The position numbers were made by a program, and so were the translations under genes. Below the pieces are notes generated by a model, which was given only the letters and a program-made list of their open reading frames with translations, was not told the DNA's origin and did no database searches. A stretch of DNA of 64,000 nt from Rossellomorea aquimaris (GTDB lineage: Bacteria > Bacillota > Bacilli > Bacillales > Bacillaceae_B). Location of the stretch: the NCBI RefSeq assembly GCF_000935355.1, contig NZ_JXZC01000001.1, positions 496,001 through 560,000 on the forward strand, written 5' to 3'. This document shows positions 1 to 8,929 of this stretch, piece by piece; position 1 is the first letter of the stretch; each line of letters begins with the position of its first letter.

Positions 1-1038
1 CATCGTGATCACTCGACCGTTATATTCTATGCCTCCCTTTACAATATCTTTTGCCAACATAAGAGGGGCGTCGAAATCAAATCGGGTCACGTTTTTCTTG
101 CTTGCTGCAAAATGAGCTGCGGCCGTAATACCAAGGCGTGTTTCAATCATGCTCCCTACCATACATTCGACACCACAAATCTCCGCCAGATCGTTAATTT
201 TCTGAGCGTAATAAATGCCGCCGGCTTTCATGAGTTTGATATTGATCAGGTCTGCACTGCGGGTTTTTAACACCTCAAATGCTTGATATGGTGTAAAAAC
301 ACTTTCATCTGCCATAATCAGTGTATCCACTCCATCAGTGACTCTCTTCAGCCCTTCAATGTCATGAGCAGGTACAGGCTGTTCGACTAATTCAATATTG
401 AGATCAAGGTCTTCCATTTTACGAATCGCTTTGATAGCAGCTTTCGATTCCCAGCCTTGATTGGCATCCAGTCGAATTTTGATATCGTATCCGATTCGTT
501 GACGGATTTCATGAATTCTTTTAATATCAGTCTCTATTTCATCTTTTCCCACTTTTACCTTCAGTACGTTGAATCCCTGCTTCACATATGCTTCTGCATC
601 CTCACCCATCTCCTTTGGGCTATTTACGCTCACAGTATAATCGGTTTCCAGTTCATGACGGTACCCGCCAAGAAATTGATAGAGTGGGAGATTGCAGTGC
701 TGAGATAGGCAATCATATAAGGCCATATCAACAGCAGCCTTTGCGCTTGAGTTTCGGACAAGTAATGAATGTAATCGCTGAAAAACCTGTTCATAATTTA
801 AGAGATTCTTGCCTATGAGCGCAGGCTTGATCACTTGTCGTATAGCCGACTCAATGCTCGGTAAGCTGTCCCCTGTAATCACGACAGTTGGCGGTGCTTC
901 TCCCCATCCAACAGTCCCATCATCACACGTTATTTTCACTACGATGGCTTCTGCCACTTCAACGTTTCGTAAAGCAGTTTTGAAAGGAGTATGCAACGGG
1001 ACAGCCGTTCGGAATGTTTCCATTTGATGGATCTTCAT
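1..1038 (-). CDS. ykfB: L-Ala-D/L-Glu (dipeptide) epimerase, 3' end cut by window edge
   Basis: Enolase-superfamily epimerase that converts L-Ala-D-Glu from murein into L-Ala-L-Glu in the cytoplasm. The frame is open from the ATG at 1038 to the window edge (346 codons). The family is about 366 residues, so only the C-terminal tip is missing. Visible motifs are KVKVG (catalytic Lys pair region), LDANQGW (first metal Asp), a VEQP strand, ADES and KLMKAGG, in the expected order. The start codon overlaps the stop of ykfA (ATGA), so translation is coupled. It is the last visible gene of the dpp-ykf operon, and ykfC/ykfD may follow outside. The family call is firm; exact substrate preference is inferred from context. 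Confidence 0.95.
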   Translation of the reverse strand, partial: MKIHQMETFRTAVPLHTPFKTALRNVEVAEAIVVKITCDDGTVGWGEAPPTVVITGDSLPSIESAIRQVIKPALIGKNLLNYEQVFQRLHSLLVRNSSAKAAVDMALYDCLSQHCNLPLYQFLGGYRHELETDYTVSVNSPKEMGEDAEAYVKQGFNVLKVKVGKDEIETDIKRIHEIRQRIGYDIKIRLDANQGWESKAAIKAIRKMEDLDLNIELVEQPVPAHDIEGLKRVTDGVDTLIMADESVFTPYQAFEVLKTRSADLINIKLMKAGGIYYAQKINDLAEICGVECMVGSMIETRLGITAAAHFAASKKNVTRFDFDAPLMLAKDIVKGGIEYNGRVITM

Positions 1039-1973
1039 TTATCATTATCCTCGCTTATACCAGTTTCGACTATGAATGTTTGGTCATGTGTGTCCATTCT
1101 TCCTATGCTCCCAACAGGGATGGCGATACTTGGAGAGGAATGTCCGATCTTAAACCCTTTTAGTACGGGCTTACCTGCATCTGAGATATGTTCCTTGAGC
1201 ACCTCATCGAGAGTCAGGGATTGATCGCGTTTTTCCGGCACACAGTTTTTGAAATCTCCGATGATGATTCCACATGCGTCATGGAATTTCCCCGCCATTT
1301 TTAGCTGATTCATCATTCTGTCCACTTTATAGGGTTCTTCATCAATATCCTCTATAAATAGGATCTTACCTTTTGTATCCACTTCAAAAGGAGTACCTAA
1401 TGTGCTTACCGATAAGGTGAGGTTCCCACCGATTACAGGGCCGCTTGCCATACCTTCTACAACTGTTTCCAATGGGGATAGTTTATTGGTGTATACGATG
1501 TCTTTCGATTGAAAAAGCTGTTCAAAAGACTTCTTCGTTAAGTTATGTACATCAGAAAGACCAATATCAGAACTTAACATGGGTCCATGGAATGTCACGA
1601 TTCCTGTTTGTTGATGAATGGCTGTATGTAAAAAGGTGATATCACTATATCCCCAAAAGATTTTAGGATTTTCCCTTATCAAGGTGTAATCCAATCGGGA
1701 TGCGATCCGTCCTGTCCCGAAACCGCCGCAAGCACAAAAGATGGCTTTCACCTCATGGTCTTTAAACATCATATGTATGTCTTCTATCCGTTCTTCATCA
1801 TAACCTGCCAGGTAACCATATTTCTTATGGACAGATTTCCCAAGCTTTATGTCCAAACCTAATTCTTCAAGAAATGATATGGCTTTTTTTAATGGTCCAG
1901 GTTTAGGAGGGCTTGCTGGAGCAATGACTCCTACTGTATCCCCTGCTACCAGTTTTGACGGTTTTATCACCAT
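1035..1973 (-). CDS. ykfA: Muramoyl-tetrapeptide LD-carboxypeptidase (S66 family)
   Basis: 312 residues, usual length for LdcA/YkfA enzymes, which trim the terminal D-Ala from murein tetrapeptides in the cytoplasm. The nucleophile Ser is in WGYSDITFL (about residue 110), preceded by the GGFGTGRI segment. The other triad members fit LFIEDIDEEPY (Glu) and the late IGHSSPSIAIP segment (His). No signal peptide. It lies between dppE and ykfB and overlaps ykfB by 4 nt, as in the B. subtilis dpp-ykf operon. A stable hairpin separates it from dppE, so its transcript level may be lower than that of the upstream genes. Confidence 0.95.
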   Translation of the reverse strand: MVIKPSKLVAGDTVGVIAPASPPKPGPLKKAISFLEELGLDIKLGKSVHKKYGYLAGYDEERIEDIHMMFKDHEVKAIFCACGGFGTGRIASRLDYTLIRENPKIFWGYSDITFLHTAIHQQTGIVTFHGPMLSSDIGLSDVHNLTKKSFEQLFQSKDIVYTNKLSPLETVVEGMASGPVIGGNLTLSVSTLGTPFEVDTKGKILFIEDIDEEPYKVDRMMNQLKMAGKFHDACGIIIGDFKNCVPEKRDQSLTLDEVLKEHISDAGKPVLKGFKIGHSSPSIAIPVGSIGRMDTHDQTFIVETGISEDNDK

Positions 1974-2011
1974 GCGTTCTTTACCCCTTTCGTAGAAAAA
2001 GAGGGAGCAAA

Positions 2012-2035
2012 CGCAAGGCTTCTAGTAGCCTTGCG
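2012..2035 (-). other. Intra-operon hairpin between dppE and ykfA
   Basis: A 9-bp perfect stem (CGCAAGGCT with AGCCTTGCG) and 6-nt loop lies just after the dppE stop. On the minus strand it is followed by a loosely T-rich tract, not a clean T run. It could be a leaky terminator or an RNA-stability element keeping binding-protein mRNA in excess, which is common behind ABC binding-protein genes. Function is inferred. Confidence 0.6.
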
Positions 2036-2063
2036 CTTCTCCACTCACTTTTGGTTATAGCAA

Positions 2064-3689
2064 TTATTTCTTATCTGCCCATTTTAATTCCATGTATCCA
2101 ACTGGATGACGAACAATGCCCGATACATCTTCATTCTGTAAGTACACGTGGTTGTAGAAGTGGATTGGAATGATCGGCATTTCATCCATTAAGATTTTCT
2201 CTGCTTCATACATTAATTCAAAGCGCTTCGCTTCATCTGCCTCATTCATGGCTTCTTTGATTAAGCTGTCAAACTCTTCATTACTCCAACCTGTTCGATT
2301 CATAGAGTGGCCTGTTCGGAAGTTTTCCAAGAAATTGATCGGGTCTGCATAGTCTGCCAGGAATGAGCTTCGTGATAATTGGAACTTCAATGCTTTTTGC
2401 TCGTCCTGGAATACGTTCCATTCCATATTGGCTAATTTCACGTCGACCGCTAAGTTCTCCTTGAACATTTGTTGAAGGGCTTCAGCGATTTTTTGATGTG
2501 TATCACTTGTACTGTACGTCAAGGTTACCTCTGGTAACTTATCGTAACCTTCCTCTTTCATTCCTTTTTCCAGAAGGGCTTTTGCTTCTTCAACATCTGT
2601 TTTCACTAAATCTCCGTTAGCATCACGGAAGTCTTTTCCTGAAGGATCATTGAACCCTTTGGATACGAAGCCATATGCTGCTTTTTCTTTGTTCTTTGTC
2701 ACAAAGTCGACCATTTGCTGTTGATCAACAGCCATGGCGAATGCTTTGCGGATGTTTTGATTTTGGAAAGGCTCTTTTTCTAAATTGAAACGATAGAAGT
2801 AGGTTCCTGCTTGGTCTTCTACATTGACTTTCCCTTCTTCGAATAACTGCTTACTTAAATCAGCCGGTACGTCTGCTGTATCCAGCTCACCTGTTTTGAA
2901 TAATTGATAATCTGTATTTGTATCGTTAACCATTGCCCAGTGAACCTTGTCCAATTTCACTGAATCTTTATCCCAGTATTGATCATTCTTTTCCATGACA
3001 AAATGGCTGTCATGCTCCCACTCAGTTAATTTAAACGGCCCATTTGCAACGAATGTATCCGCTTCTGCAAACCACTCAGGATTTTCAGTAGCAACCTTCT
3101 CATTGATCGGGAAGAATGCCGGATTCGCAATGACGCTTAAGAAATAGGCTTGTGGACTTGTTAAAGTGACCTCGAATGTTTTCTCGTTCTTCGCTTCTAC
3201 CTTCACTTCATCAGCAGACCCTGTACCTGTATTGAAGGCTTCTCCACCTTCAATGAAATAACCTAAGAAAGCAGCCGGTGATCCTGTTTCGGGATTCAAC
3301 AGACGTTTCCAAGCAAATACAAAGTCTCCAGCGGTAACATCATCACCATTGGACCATTTGGCATTATCACGAATGTGGAACGTGTATACTTTTCCATCTT
3401 CGGACACGTCCCATTTTTCTGCCATGGCTGCTTCGGGTTCATGATTGGCGTTTAAGCGCGTCATCCCCTCCATTAAATTGTTTAATGCTGTCCAGGAGTA
3501 GGAGTCGAATCCAATTGGAGGATCAAAAGACGTTGGTTCAGCACCATTATTCAAGTGAAGAACCTTTCCTGCATTTTCTTTCTTACTGTCTCCACTGCTT
3601 GACTCACTGCCTGCATCCTTCGTGGCTGTACAAGCTGCCAACACAAACAAGAGCATTCCCACTAAAAAAACTGATAATAGCTTCTTCAT
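2064..3689 (-). CDS. dppE: Dipeptide/murein-peptide ABC transporter, substrate-binding lipoprotein
   Basis: SBP_bac_5 family peptide-binding protein, 541 residues from the chosen start. The start is the ATG at 3689 because AGAGGGGGAAGAAC precedes it; the longer frame (from 3722) has no good ribosome site. The N-terminus is a lipoprotein signal: a Lys pair, hydrophobic stretch and lipobox LAAC with Cys20, then a Ser/Gly/Lys linker, so the mature protein is anchored outside the membrane. The body shows the OppA/DppE pattern (PTSFDP, FRIRDNAKWSNGD-like, WKRLLNP). It feeds the DppBCD transporter encoded upstream. Ligand specificity is inferred from the ykf neighbours. Confidence 0.95.
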   Translation of the reverse strand: MKKLLSVFLVGMLLFVLAACTATKDAGSESSSGDSKKENAGKVLHLNNGAEPTSFDPPIGFDSYSWTALNNLMEGMTRLNANHEPEAAMAEKWDVSEDGKVYTFHIRDNAKWSNGDDVTAGDFVFAWKRLLNPETGSPAAFLGYFIEGGEAFNTGTGSADEVKVEAKNEKTFEVTLTSPQAYFLSVIANPAFFPINEKVATENPEWFAEADTFVANGPFKLTEWEHDSHFVMEKNDQYWDKDSVKLDKVHWAMVNDTNTDYQLFKTGELDTADVPADLSKQLFEEGKVNVEDQAGTYFYRFNLEKEPFQNQNIRKAFAMAVDQQQMVDFVTKNKEKAAYGFVSKGFNDPSGKDFRDANGDLVKTDVEEAKALLEKGMKEEGYDKLPEVTLTYSTSDTHQKIAEALQQMFKENLAVDVKLANMEWNVFQDEQKALKFQLSRSSFLADYADPINFLENFRTGHSMNRTGWSNEEFDSLIKEAMNEADEAKRFELMYEAEKILMDEMPIIPIHFYNHVYLQNEDVSGIVRHPVGYMELKWADKK

Positions 3690-3731
3690 GTTCTTCCCCC
3701 TCTTATTCTTTTTATCTATCAAACAATTAAC

Positions 3732-4745
3732 TTAACGGAAGGTTAAGCTAATCGATGAAAGCATCGCTTTTTTGGCACGTTTATCCTGAAGCCAGCAGTC
3801 GACATGGTGATCGTTTGATAGCTGTGTTTTCGCTGGATACACACGGTCGCACACTTCCATCGCCTTTTCACACCGGGGAACGAAAGGGCATCCGATAGGT
3901 GGTGAAAATAAATCTGGCGGTGAACCGGGTATCGGAATCAGATCTTCCCCATCAAGATCAAGCCTTGGAACTGATTTCAGCAAACCTTGTGTATACGGAT
4001 GCTGAGGGTGATAGAAGATTTCTCTTCTGTTTCCTTCCTCTACAATTTTCCCGGCATACATGACGGCGATCCGATCAGCAACTTGAGCTACAACACCCAA
4101 ATCATGGGTAATCAAAATGATCGAGACCCCGGTTTTCTGCTGGATCTCTTTGAATAATTCCAAAATCTGCGCCTGAATGGTTACATCGAGGGCTGTTGTT
4201 GGCTCATCTGCGATTAACACGTCTGGCTCACATACGAGTGACATCGCAATAACAATACGCTGTCGCATTCCCCCACTAAATTGATGGGGATATTGCTTTA
4301 ATCGTTCTTCCGGGTTTGGAATGCTAACAAGCGTCAGCATCTCAATCGCTCTTTGTCTGGCTTGTTTCTTGGATACATCGTTATGCTGTAGAATTCCTTC
4401 TATAATTTGTTCCCCGATTGTTAGGGTTGGGTTAAGAGCCGTCATGGGATCCTGAAAAATCATGGAAATGTCAGCTCCCCGGATCTTTCTCATTTGTGGC
4501 TCGGTCAGTTTCAAAAGGTCTCTCCCCTTGAAAAGAATCCTTCCGTTCGTCACCTTTCCCGGAGGATCCGGAATCAATCTCATAATGCTTTGAGACGTTA
4601 CGCTCTTACCGCATCCTGATTCGCCAACAATGGCAAGCGTTTCCCCTTTATGTAAATCAAAGCTCACTCCCCGAACCGCTTTAACTTCTCCTCCATATGT
4701 CGAGAAATGTACATGGAGATCCTGTACAGATAATACTTGATTCAT
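3732..4745 (-). CDS. dppD: Dipeptide ABC transporter ATP-binding protein
   Basis: 337 residues. Walker A GESGCGKS (near residue 40), Q-loop FQDPMTALNP, signature FSGGMRQR, Walker B VLIADEPTTALD and the H-loop HDLGVVA are all intact. The C-terminal oligopeptide/dipeptide transporter extension has the Cys cluster typical of a [4Fe-4S] site (GCPFVPRCEKAMEVC). Only one ATPase gene is present, as in B. subtilis dpp, so the ATPase is probably a homodimer. It sits 9 nt downstream of dppC. Its start is 12 nt from a GGAGG, slightly long. Confidence 0.95.
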   Translation of the reverse strand: MNQVLSVQDLHVHFSTYGGEVKAVRGVSFDLHKGETLAIVGESGCGKSVTSQSIMRLIPDPPGKVTNGRILFKGRDLLKLTEPQMRKIRGADISMIFQDPMTALNPTLTIGEQIIEGILQHNDVSKKQARQRAIEMLTLVSIPNPEERLKQYPHQFSGGMRQRIVIAMSLVCEPDVLIADEPTTALDVTIQAQILELFKEIQQKTGVSIILITHDLGVVAQVADRIAVMYAGKIVEEGNRREIFYHPQHPYTQGLLKSVPRLDLDGEDLIPIPGSPPDLFSPPIGCPFVPRCEKAMEVCDRVYPAKTQLSNDHHVDCWLQDKRAKKAMLSSISLTFR

Positions 4746-4754
4746 GATGATTCA

Positions 4755-5708
4755 TTACCTCCTTAGCTTCGGATCAAGTGCATCTTGTAGTCCGTCACCC
4801 AAAACGTTGAATGAGAACATAGTCAGTGAAATAAATAAAGCCGGGAAGAATAAACGCCACCAATAGCCAGATAGAATCGTAGATAAGCCGTCATTGGCCA
4901 TGACTCCCCAACTCGCAAAGGGTGCTTGAATTCCCAATCCAAGGAAGCTTAGGAATGCTTCAGCAAAAATAGCGCTCGGTACGGTCAGTGTCATCTGAAC
5001 GATAATCGGTCCCATCGTATTAGGCAGTAGATTCTTACGAATGATACGTGCCGTCTTTGTTCCAAACGTCTTAGAAGCCAGAATGAATTCATAGTTTTTG
5101 ATTTGGAGCACCTGGCCCCTTACAATCCTGGCCATCCCAATCCAGCCCGTTACGGTTAAAGCAACGATAATCGTGAGTAGCCCGGGACCCATTACGACCA
5201 TTAATAAAATAACGACTAACAAGTATGGCAAACCGTAGAGAATTTCAACAATTCGCATCATCACGTTGTCTGTTTTTCCACCTTTATAGCCGGCAATGCC
5301 TCCATAGACGATGCCGATAACAAAATCAATCAGTGCTGCCATAAAGCCCACAAACAATGAGATGCGTGCCCCGTACCACGTACGGGTAAATACATCTCGT
5401 CCCATATCGTCGGTACCAAACCAATGATCACCGGAAGGCGGCAGGTTTTGGTTCGAGAGCGTTTGTTTCGTCACATCATGGGGGGAAATAATGGGGCCAA
5501 TGACAGCCATCACGATCAAACCTATTAAAAATACAAAGCCAAGCATCGCCAGCTTATTTTTCACAAGACGCTTCCACGCATCCTGCCAATAGGATAGACT
5601 CGGTCTGACCACCGCTTCTGCATCATCTTTATTCCTCTTCTTGGGTGTGAACCATTCATCGAGCACATCTGGAGTCACATTTGTCTCTTGGTGTTTTGGA
5701 ACCCCCAT
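4755..5708 (-). CDS. dppC: Dipeptide ABC transporter permease
   Basis: 317-residue inner permease of the DppC/OppC type. The cytoplasmic N-terminal ~45 residues are polar, followed by TM1 (MLGFVFLIGLIVMAVIG), the periplasm-side HWFGTDDMGRDVFTR motif, and five further membrane segments. The EAA loop (coupling helix to the ATPase) is around GTKTARIIRKNLLPN. Preceded by GAAGGAGGCGAAATA. Its ATG overlaps the dppB stop by one base (TAATG), implying coupled translation. Confidence 0.95.
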   Translation of the reverse strand: MGVPKHQETNVTPDVLDEWFTPKKRNKDDAEAVVRPSLSYWQDAWKRLVKNKLAMLGFVFLIGLIVMAVIGPIISPHDVTKQTLSNQNLPPSGDHWFGTDDMGRDVFTRTWYGARISLFVGFMAALIDFVIGIVYGGIAGYKGGKTDNVMMRIVEILYGLPYLLVVILLMVVMGPGLLTIIVALTVTGWIGMARIVRGQVLQIKNYEFILASKTFGTKTARIIRKNLLPNTMGPIIVQMTLTVPSAIFAEAFLSFLGLGIQAPFASWGVMANDGLSTILSGYWWRLFFPALFISLTMFSFNVLGDGLQDALDPKLRR

Positions 5709-6640
5709 TATTTCGCCTCCTTCTTGTGTAACTTAATACGTGGATCAAGGAAACCATAAGCTAAATCAACTAGAAACAGCATGAGTATAAGAAATGCACT
5801 GTAAAATACAGTCGTTCCCATAATGACAGGATAATCACGCTGATTGATGCTTTCCACGAAATACTTTCCCATTCCGGGAATGGCAAAGATTTGCTCAATA
5901 ACGAATGTTCCAGTCAAGATTCCTGCTGCTAGAGTACCCAGTACGGTTACAACCGGCAGTAAGGCATTGCGCAGGGCGTGCTTAAACACAATCTTGATTG
6001 GTGACAACCCTTTGGCCCGGGCTGTTCGAATATAATCCTGGGTTAACACTTCCAACATACTTGAACGAGTCAGACGTGCTATGATCGCCATTGGCCCTGT
6101 CGCTAATGCCAAGGTCGGAAGAACCATGTGACGCCAGCTCGTCCATGTGGCTACAGGAAGGATCCCCCAGTTTACTGCCACTTGCTGAATAAGTAACGTG
6201 GCCATTACAAAGTTTGGAATGGAAATCCCCAGTACGGCAAACGTCATAGCCATATAATCGATCATTCCATTATGTCTAAGGGCAGCCAGTATTCCCAGGA
6301 TGATCCCGGAAAGAACAGCAATCACGAGAGTAATCATCCCTAATTCAAAGGAAATCGGAAATCCCCTGCCTAATAAATCATTAACGGTCTGAGATGGCTG
6401 TGTAATAGATGGACCTAAGTCCAATGAAACCAGAGACTTTAAATAGAGAAAATATTGAACCATCAACGGCTCATTCAAATGATAATGAGCCTCTAAATTC
6501 TGCTGTACGATCTCACTTGTATTTCGCTCTTCATTAAAAGGTGACCCTGGTATGGCATGCATTAAGAAAAATGTTAATGTCACAATAAGCCATAATGTAA
6601 TCACCATGGCCAGTAGCCGTTTTAACAGATATGTACCCAT
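5708..6640 (-). CDS. dppB: Dipeptide ABC transporter permease
   Basis: 310-residue permease of the DppB/OppB type. It begins MGTYLLKRLL with TM1 immediately after, then the typical FLMHAIPGSPF motif, six membrane segments and an EAA loop around DYIRTARAKGLS. I prefer the ATG at 6640 over the GTG at 6649 because the length then matches the family and the GTG lacks a ribosome site. It is 14 nt from the dppA stop. With dppC it forms the channel for murein peptides or dipeptides. Confidence 0.93.
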   Translation of the reverse strand: MGTYLLKRLLAMVITLWLIVTLTFFLMHAIPGSPFNEERNTSEIVQQNLEAHYHLNEPLMVQYFLYLKSLVSLDLGPSITQPSQTVNDLLGRGFPISFELGMITLVIAVLSGIILGILAALRHNGMIDYMAMTFAVLGISIPNFVMATLLIQQVAVNWGILPVATWTSWRHMVLPTLALATGPMAIIARLTRSSMLEVLTQDYIRTARAKGLSPIKIVFKHALRNALLPVVTVLGTLAAGILTGTFVIEQIFAIPGMGKYFVESINQRDYPVIMGTTVFYSAFLILMLFLVDLAYGFLDPRIKLHKKEAK

Positions 6641-6654
6641 TGATCTCACACTTT

Positions 6655-7479
6655 CTAACAGAATGTTGTTCGCATCGCCAGTTCAGTCATTACAAGCATG
6701 GCTCTATAGGCTTCAAGGATATCTTTCGCCTCAAATCGTACAGTCGTTGTGCCCGCTTCTAATTCTGTGCCTGGCATGAGGCTTGCCCACTCCGCTTGAC
6801 CGTAATTCGCAAATTCAATTCGCAATGTCGGATGGTCAGGTGGAGTGAGAGGTTTTACATTTTCTTTATTATGTATCGCTTCTTCGGTTTTCTCCTTTAA
6901 TAATTGAGCTGACTTCAGAGGAGTAAGGCTTTTCGCCACAGAGCGGGAAATCGTTTCTTTCACGACGGCTGTCGTAACATTAGGGATCAATGCTTCTGCC
7001 TCAAGTGCCGCCTGGTCATCCCCGGCAACCATTAACACCGGAACCCCGTAAAACCCTGCTACATACGCATTAAAGCCGAGCTCACCCACGGCAATATCAT
7101 TGATATACATGTTGCGCACGCCGAAGATCATCGAATGGGACATCACCCCCTTCGTAGAAGCCCGTGCGTGATAGCCCACAAAAAAAGCCCCATCAAACGT
7201 TGAATCCAGTCCTTGAACCATTGAATATGGTTTCACTCCCCCAGATATCAACTTTGTTTCAGGGTGCAGCTTTTCAATTAACAGATTGTTCATTTGTGAA
7301 TGGCTATCATTAACCAGTACTTCGGCGCAGCCTTTCTCAAAGGCAGCAGAAACCACAGCATTGGCTTCATCAGTCATAATGATTCTCCCGCGCTCATAAT
7401 TATGCTTGCTCGAATCGACGTGTGAATGATCAACTAAGCCTGTAATCCCTTCCATATCCACCGACATGTATAAATTCAT
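6655..7479 (-). CDS. dppA: D-aminopeptidase DppA (M55)
   Basis: 274 residues, exactly the family length. Zinc D-aminopeptidase of the M55 family, a cytoplasmic self-compartmentalising decamer that cleaves D-Ala-D-Ala type peptides. All active-site residues known from B. subtilis DppA are at the same positions: D8 and E10 (SVDMEG), H60 (NDSH), H104 (GYHA), H115 (MSH) and E133 (VGE). Ribosome site AAAGGGGGG lies 7 nt before the ATG. First gene of the operon, so import of peptides, D-peptide cleavage, carboxypeptidase and epimerase form one salvage route. Confidence 0.97.
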   Translation of the reverse strand: MNLYMSVDMEGITGLVDHSHVDSSKHNYERGRIIMTDEANAVVSAAFEKGCAEVLVNDSHSQMNNLLIEKLHPETKLISGGVKPYSMVQGLDSTFDGAFFVGYHARASTKGVMSHSMIFGVRNMYINDIAVGELGFNAYVAGFYGVPVLMVAGDDQAALEAEALIPNVTTAVVKETISRSVAKSLTPLKSAQLLKEKTEEAIHNKENVKPLTPPDHPTLRIEFANYGQAEWASLMPGTELEAGTTTVRFEAKDILEAYRAMLVMTELAMRTTFC

Positions 7480-7513
7480 AATGTGTCCCCCCTTTCCTAG
7501 GAAATATTTATTA

Positions 7514-7528
7514 AATTTTCTTAATATT
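7514..7528. promoter_or_regulatory. CodY-like operator at dppA promoter
   Basis: AATTTTCTTAATATT matches the CodY consensus AATTTTCWGAAAATT at 13 of 15 positions. It overlaps the -10 box and the expected start site, which is a repressing position. CodY control of dpp is established in B. subtilis; its presence here is inferred from the match. Confidence 0.7.
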
Positions 7529-7554
7529 ATAATTATTAATTCGCCTAATTACAA
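7526..7554 (-). promoter_or_regulatory. Sigma-A promoter of the dpp-ykf operon
   Basis: On the minus strand TTGTAA (7549-7554) and TATAAT (7526-7531) are separated by exactly 17 nt, upstream of dppA with its start at 7479. Near-consensus vegetative promoter. Confidence 0.8.
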
Positions 7555-7920
7555 CATTTTTTTGAATAAAAAGGAATTTATTCCTATTTTTATAAAATAA
7601 GGTGATTAGGACTATGTATCTTTTCGTACCACATGAGTTTTTCACCATTTATAACAAAAAATAGGTATTTAGAATGTATAAGCTCTAAGAGAAACTAAAG
7701 GTGCGATGAATTTCATAATCGAAATCACACCGCACAGTTTTGTTTTAATACATATCAAATATCATTTATTTTTGAGAGTTCAATGGAGGATAAATGACCT
7801 AGATTCATTATATTAATATATTTCGAATGTCTTTAGTCGTTTTATGACATGATTTTTATGTTTGGTATGTGGATACATTGTAATCCTATGGTTGGCTGAT
7901 GATGGAGAGGTTTTGATTAC
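7555..7920. other. Intergenic stretch without recognised gene
   Basis: AT-rich sequence between the dpp promoter and the tandem repeats. Short inverted AT tracts only. No frame with a ribosome site was found on either strand. Confidence 0.5.
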
Positions 7921-8080
7921 GTTTCGCTGATAAATTTTGGAGTTCGCTGATAAAATGAAAGTTTCGCTGATATATTCTGAGTTTCGCTGATAAAATGAAA
8001 TTTCCGCTGATATATTCTAAGTTTCGCTGATAAAACGAAAGTTTCGCTGATAAAAACGAAATTCCGTTGATAAATTTACT
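7921..8080. repeat. Eight perfectly phased 20-bp tandem repeats
   Basis: Units begin at 7921, 7941, 7961, 7981, 8001, 8021, 8041 and 8061. Each starts with a core close to GTTTCGCTGATA, followed by an 8-nt AT-rich half that alternates between AAATGAAA-like and TATTCTGA-like forms. Phasing is exact with no indels up to the seventh unit, and the last unit is degenerate. There are no unique spacers, so it is not CRISPR. It may be a protein-binding array or a slipped-strand expansion; function unknown. Confidence 0.85.
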
Positions 8081-8142
8081 ATTTCACTAAACGTATCATC
8101 TTTTATTCATTCCCACTCCTATTTCCCCTTCCCAAAAGAAAA

Positions 8143-8172
8143 AGACCTGGAGAAAAAAATCTCTCCAGGTCT
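8143..8172 (-). terminator. Rho-independent terminator
   Basis: An 11-bp stem (AGACCTGGAGA) with 8-nt loop, followed on the minus strand by TTTTTCTTTT. It lies 20 nt beyond the stop of the small gene at 8192-8371. Confidence 0.85.
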
Positions 8173-8191
8173 CTTGCACGTTTCATGTATA

Positions 8192-8371
8192 TTAGCTTAT
8201 TTTATTCAAAAGTTTTTCTGAGTGCTGAGAGCCCATCTCTGCCACTAAATCCAGTAATTCTGCTTTCGTTGTCTCATCTAGGCCTTTATAAATAAGGAAA
8301 GCTTGCGTTGCGTCAGAAGTAATTAACTTTCTGTATAACTTTGATATTCTTTTACTCCTGTGGGTGTCCAT
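8192..8371 (-). CDS. Small hypothetical protein, 59 aa
   Basis: Begins MDTHRSKRISKLY after a strong AGAGGAGG ribosome site (6 nt before ATG) and ends at TAA, with a good terminator behind it. The first ~17 residues are basic; the rest is predicted helical (FLIYKGLDETTKAELLDL, then a second acidic helix). No cysteines and no membrane segment. I do not recognise the family. The ribosome site, codon usage and terminator make a real gene likely. It is a single-gene transcription unit. Confidence 0.65.
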   Translation of the reverse strand: MDTHRSKRISKLYRKLITSDATQAFLIYKGLDETTKAELLDLVAEMGSQHSEKLLNKIS

Positions 8372-8543
8372 TAGATCCTCCTCTATAAATCCTTTCTGTT
8401 ATTATAATAAATATAGGCTTGTTTTTTCAATATATTCTTTAAAAATTAATTATGTAACTAAAATGATTCAATTATTTTACAAATTTACTAATGGTCAACC
8501 CTGGAGGAGAAAATAATTTTCTTAGACCTTTACACGTTGGTGA

Positions 8544-8729
8544 TTATCTATAAGATAAATCAGGTGCTAATGTTCCAAACTCAAGTGCTTCGAGAATGAT
8601 TTCCTCAGAGAAACCTGTATACTGAGAAAGCATTTGGATTGTAATTTTCTGAGATTTACGAGAAGCTTGGTTTTTTGCCATATGTGTTTGATACAAAACA
8701 ATTGAATATTTGTCATGTATATTGAGCAA
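8544..8729 (-). CDS. Small hypothetical protein with HTH-like C-terminus
   Basis: 61 codons from a TTG preceded by AGGAG at a rather long 12-nt distance; an in-frame TGA lies just upstream, so it cannot start earlier. The C-terminal part (KITIQMLSQYTGFSEEIILEAL) has the spacing of a helix-turn-helix, with the pattern of small regulators. No partner gene is obvious. Could also be non-coding; I give it moderate weight because the amino-acid composition is protein-like. Confidence 0.4.
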   Translation of the reverse strand: MLNIHDKYSIVLYQTHMAKNQASRKSQKITIQMLSQYTGFSEEIILEALEFGTLAPDLSYR

Positions 8730-8929
8730 CGATCGTCACAGCTCCTATTATTCTCTCCTCACAAGGTTGCGGGTAAAGGCTACTTACTATTTACCCAAAG
8801 AACTTTTTTAAAAACGTATCCTGAGCTGTAATAATTTTTAAATTTTTTCGTTGACTTTGATACGGTCTGAAATGCTCATGGCAAGTTAATGTGTTTTTAA
8901 TCAATGGGGGTTACTGCTGTTTATCCGAC

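Noticed and set aside
7921..8080. Possible CRISPR array
   Set aside because: Repeat unit is 20 bp and contiguous with no unique spacers, and no cas genes lie near.
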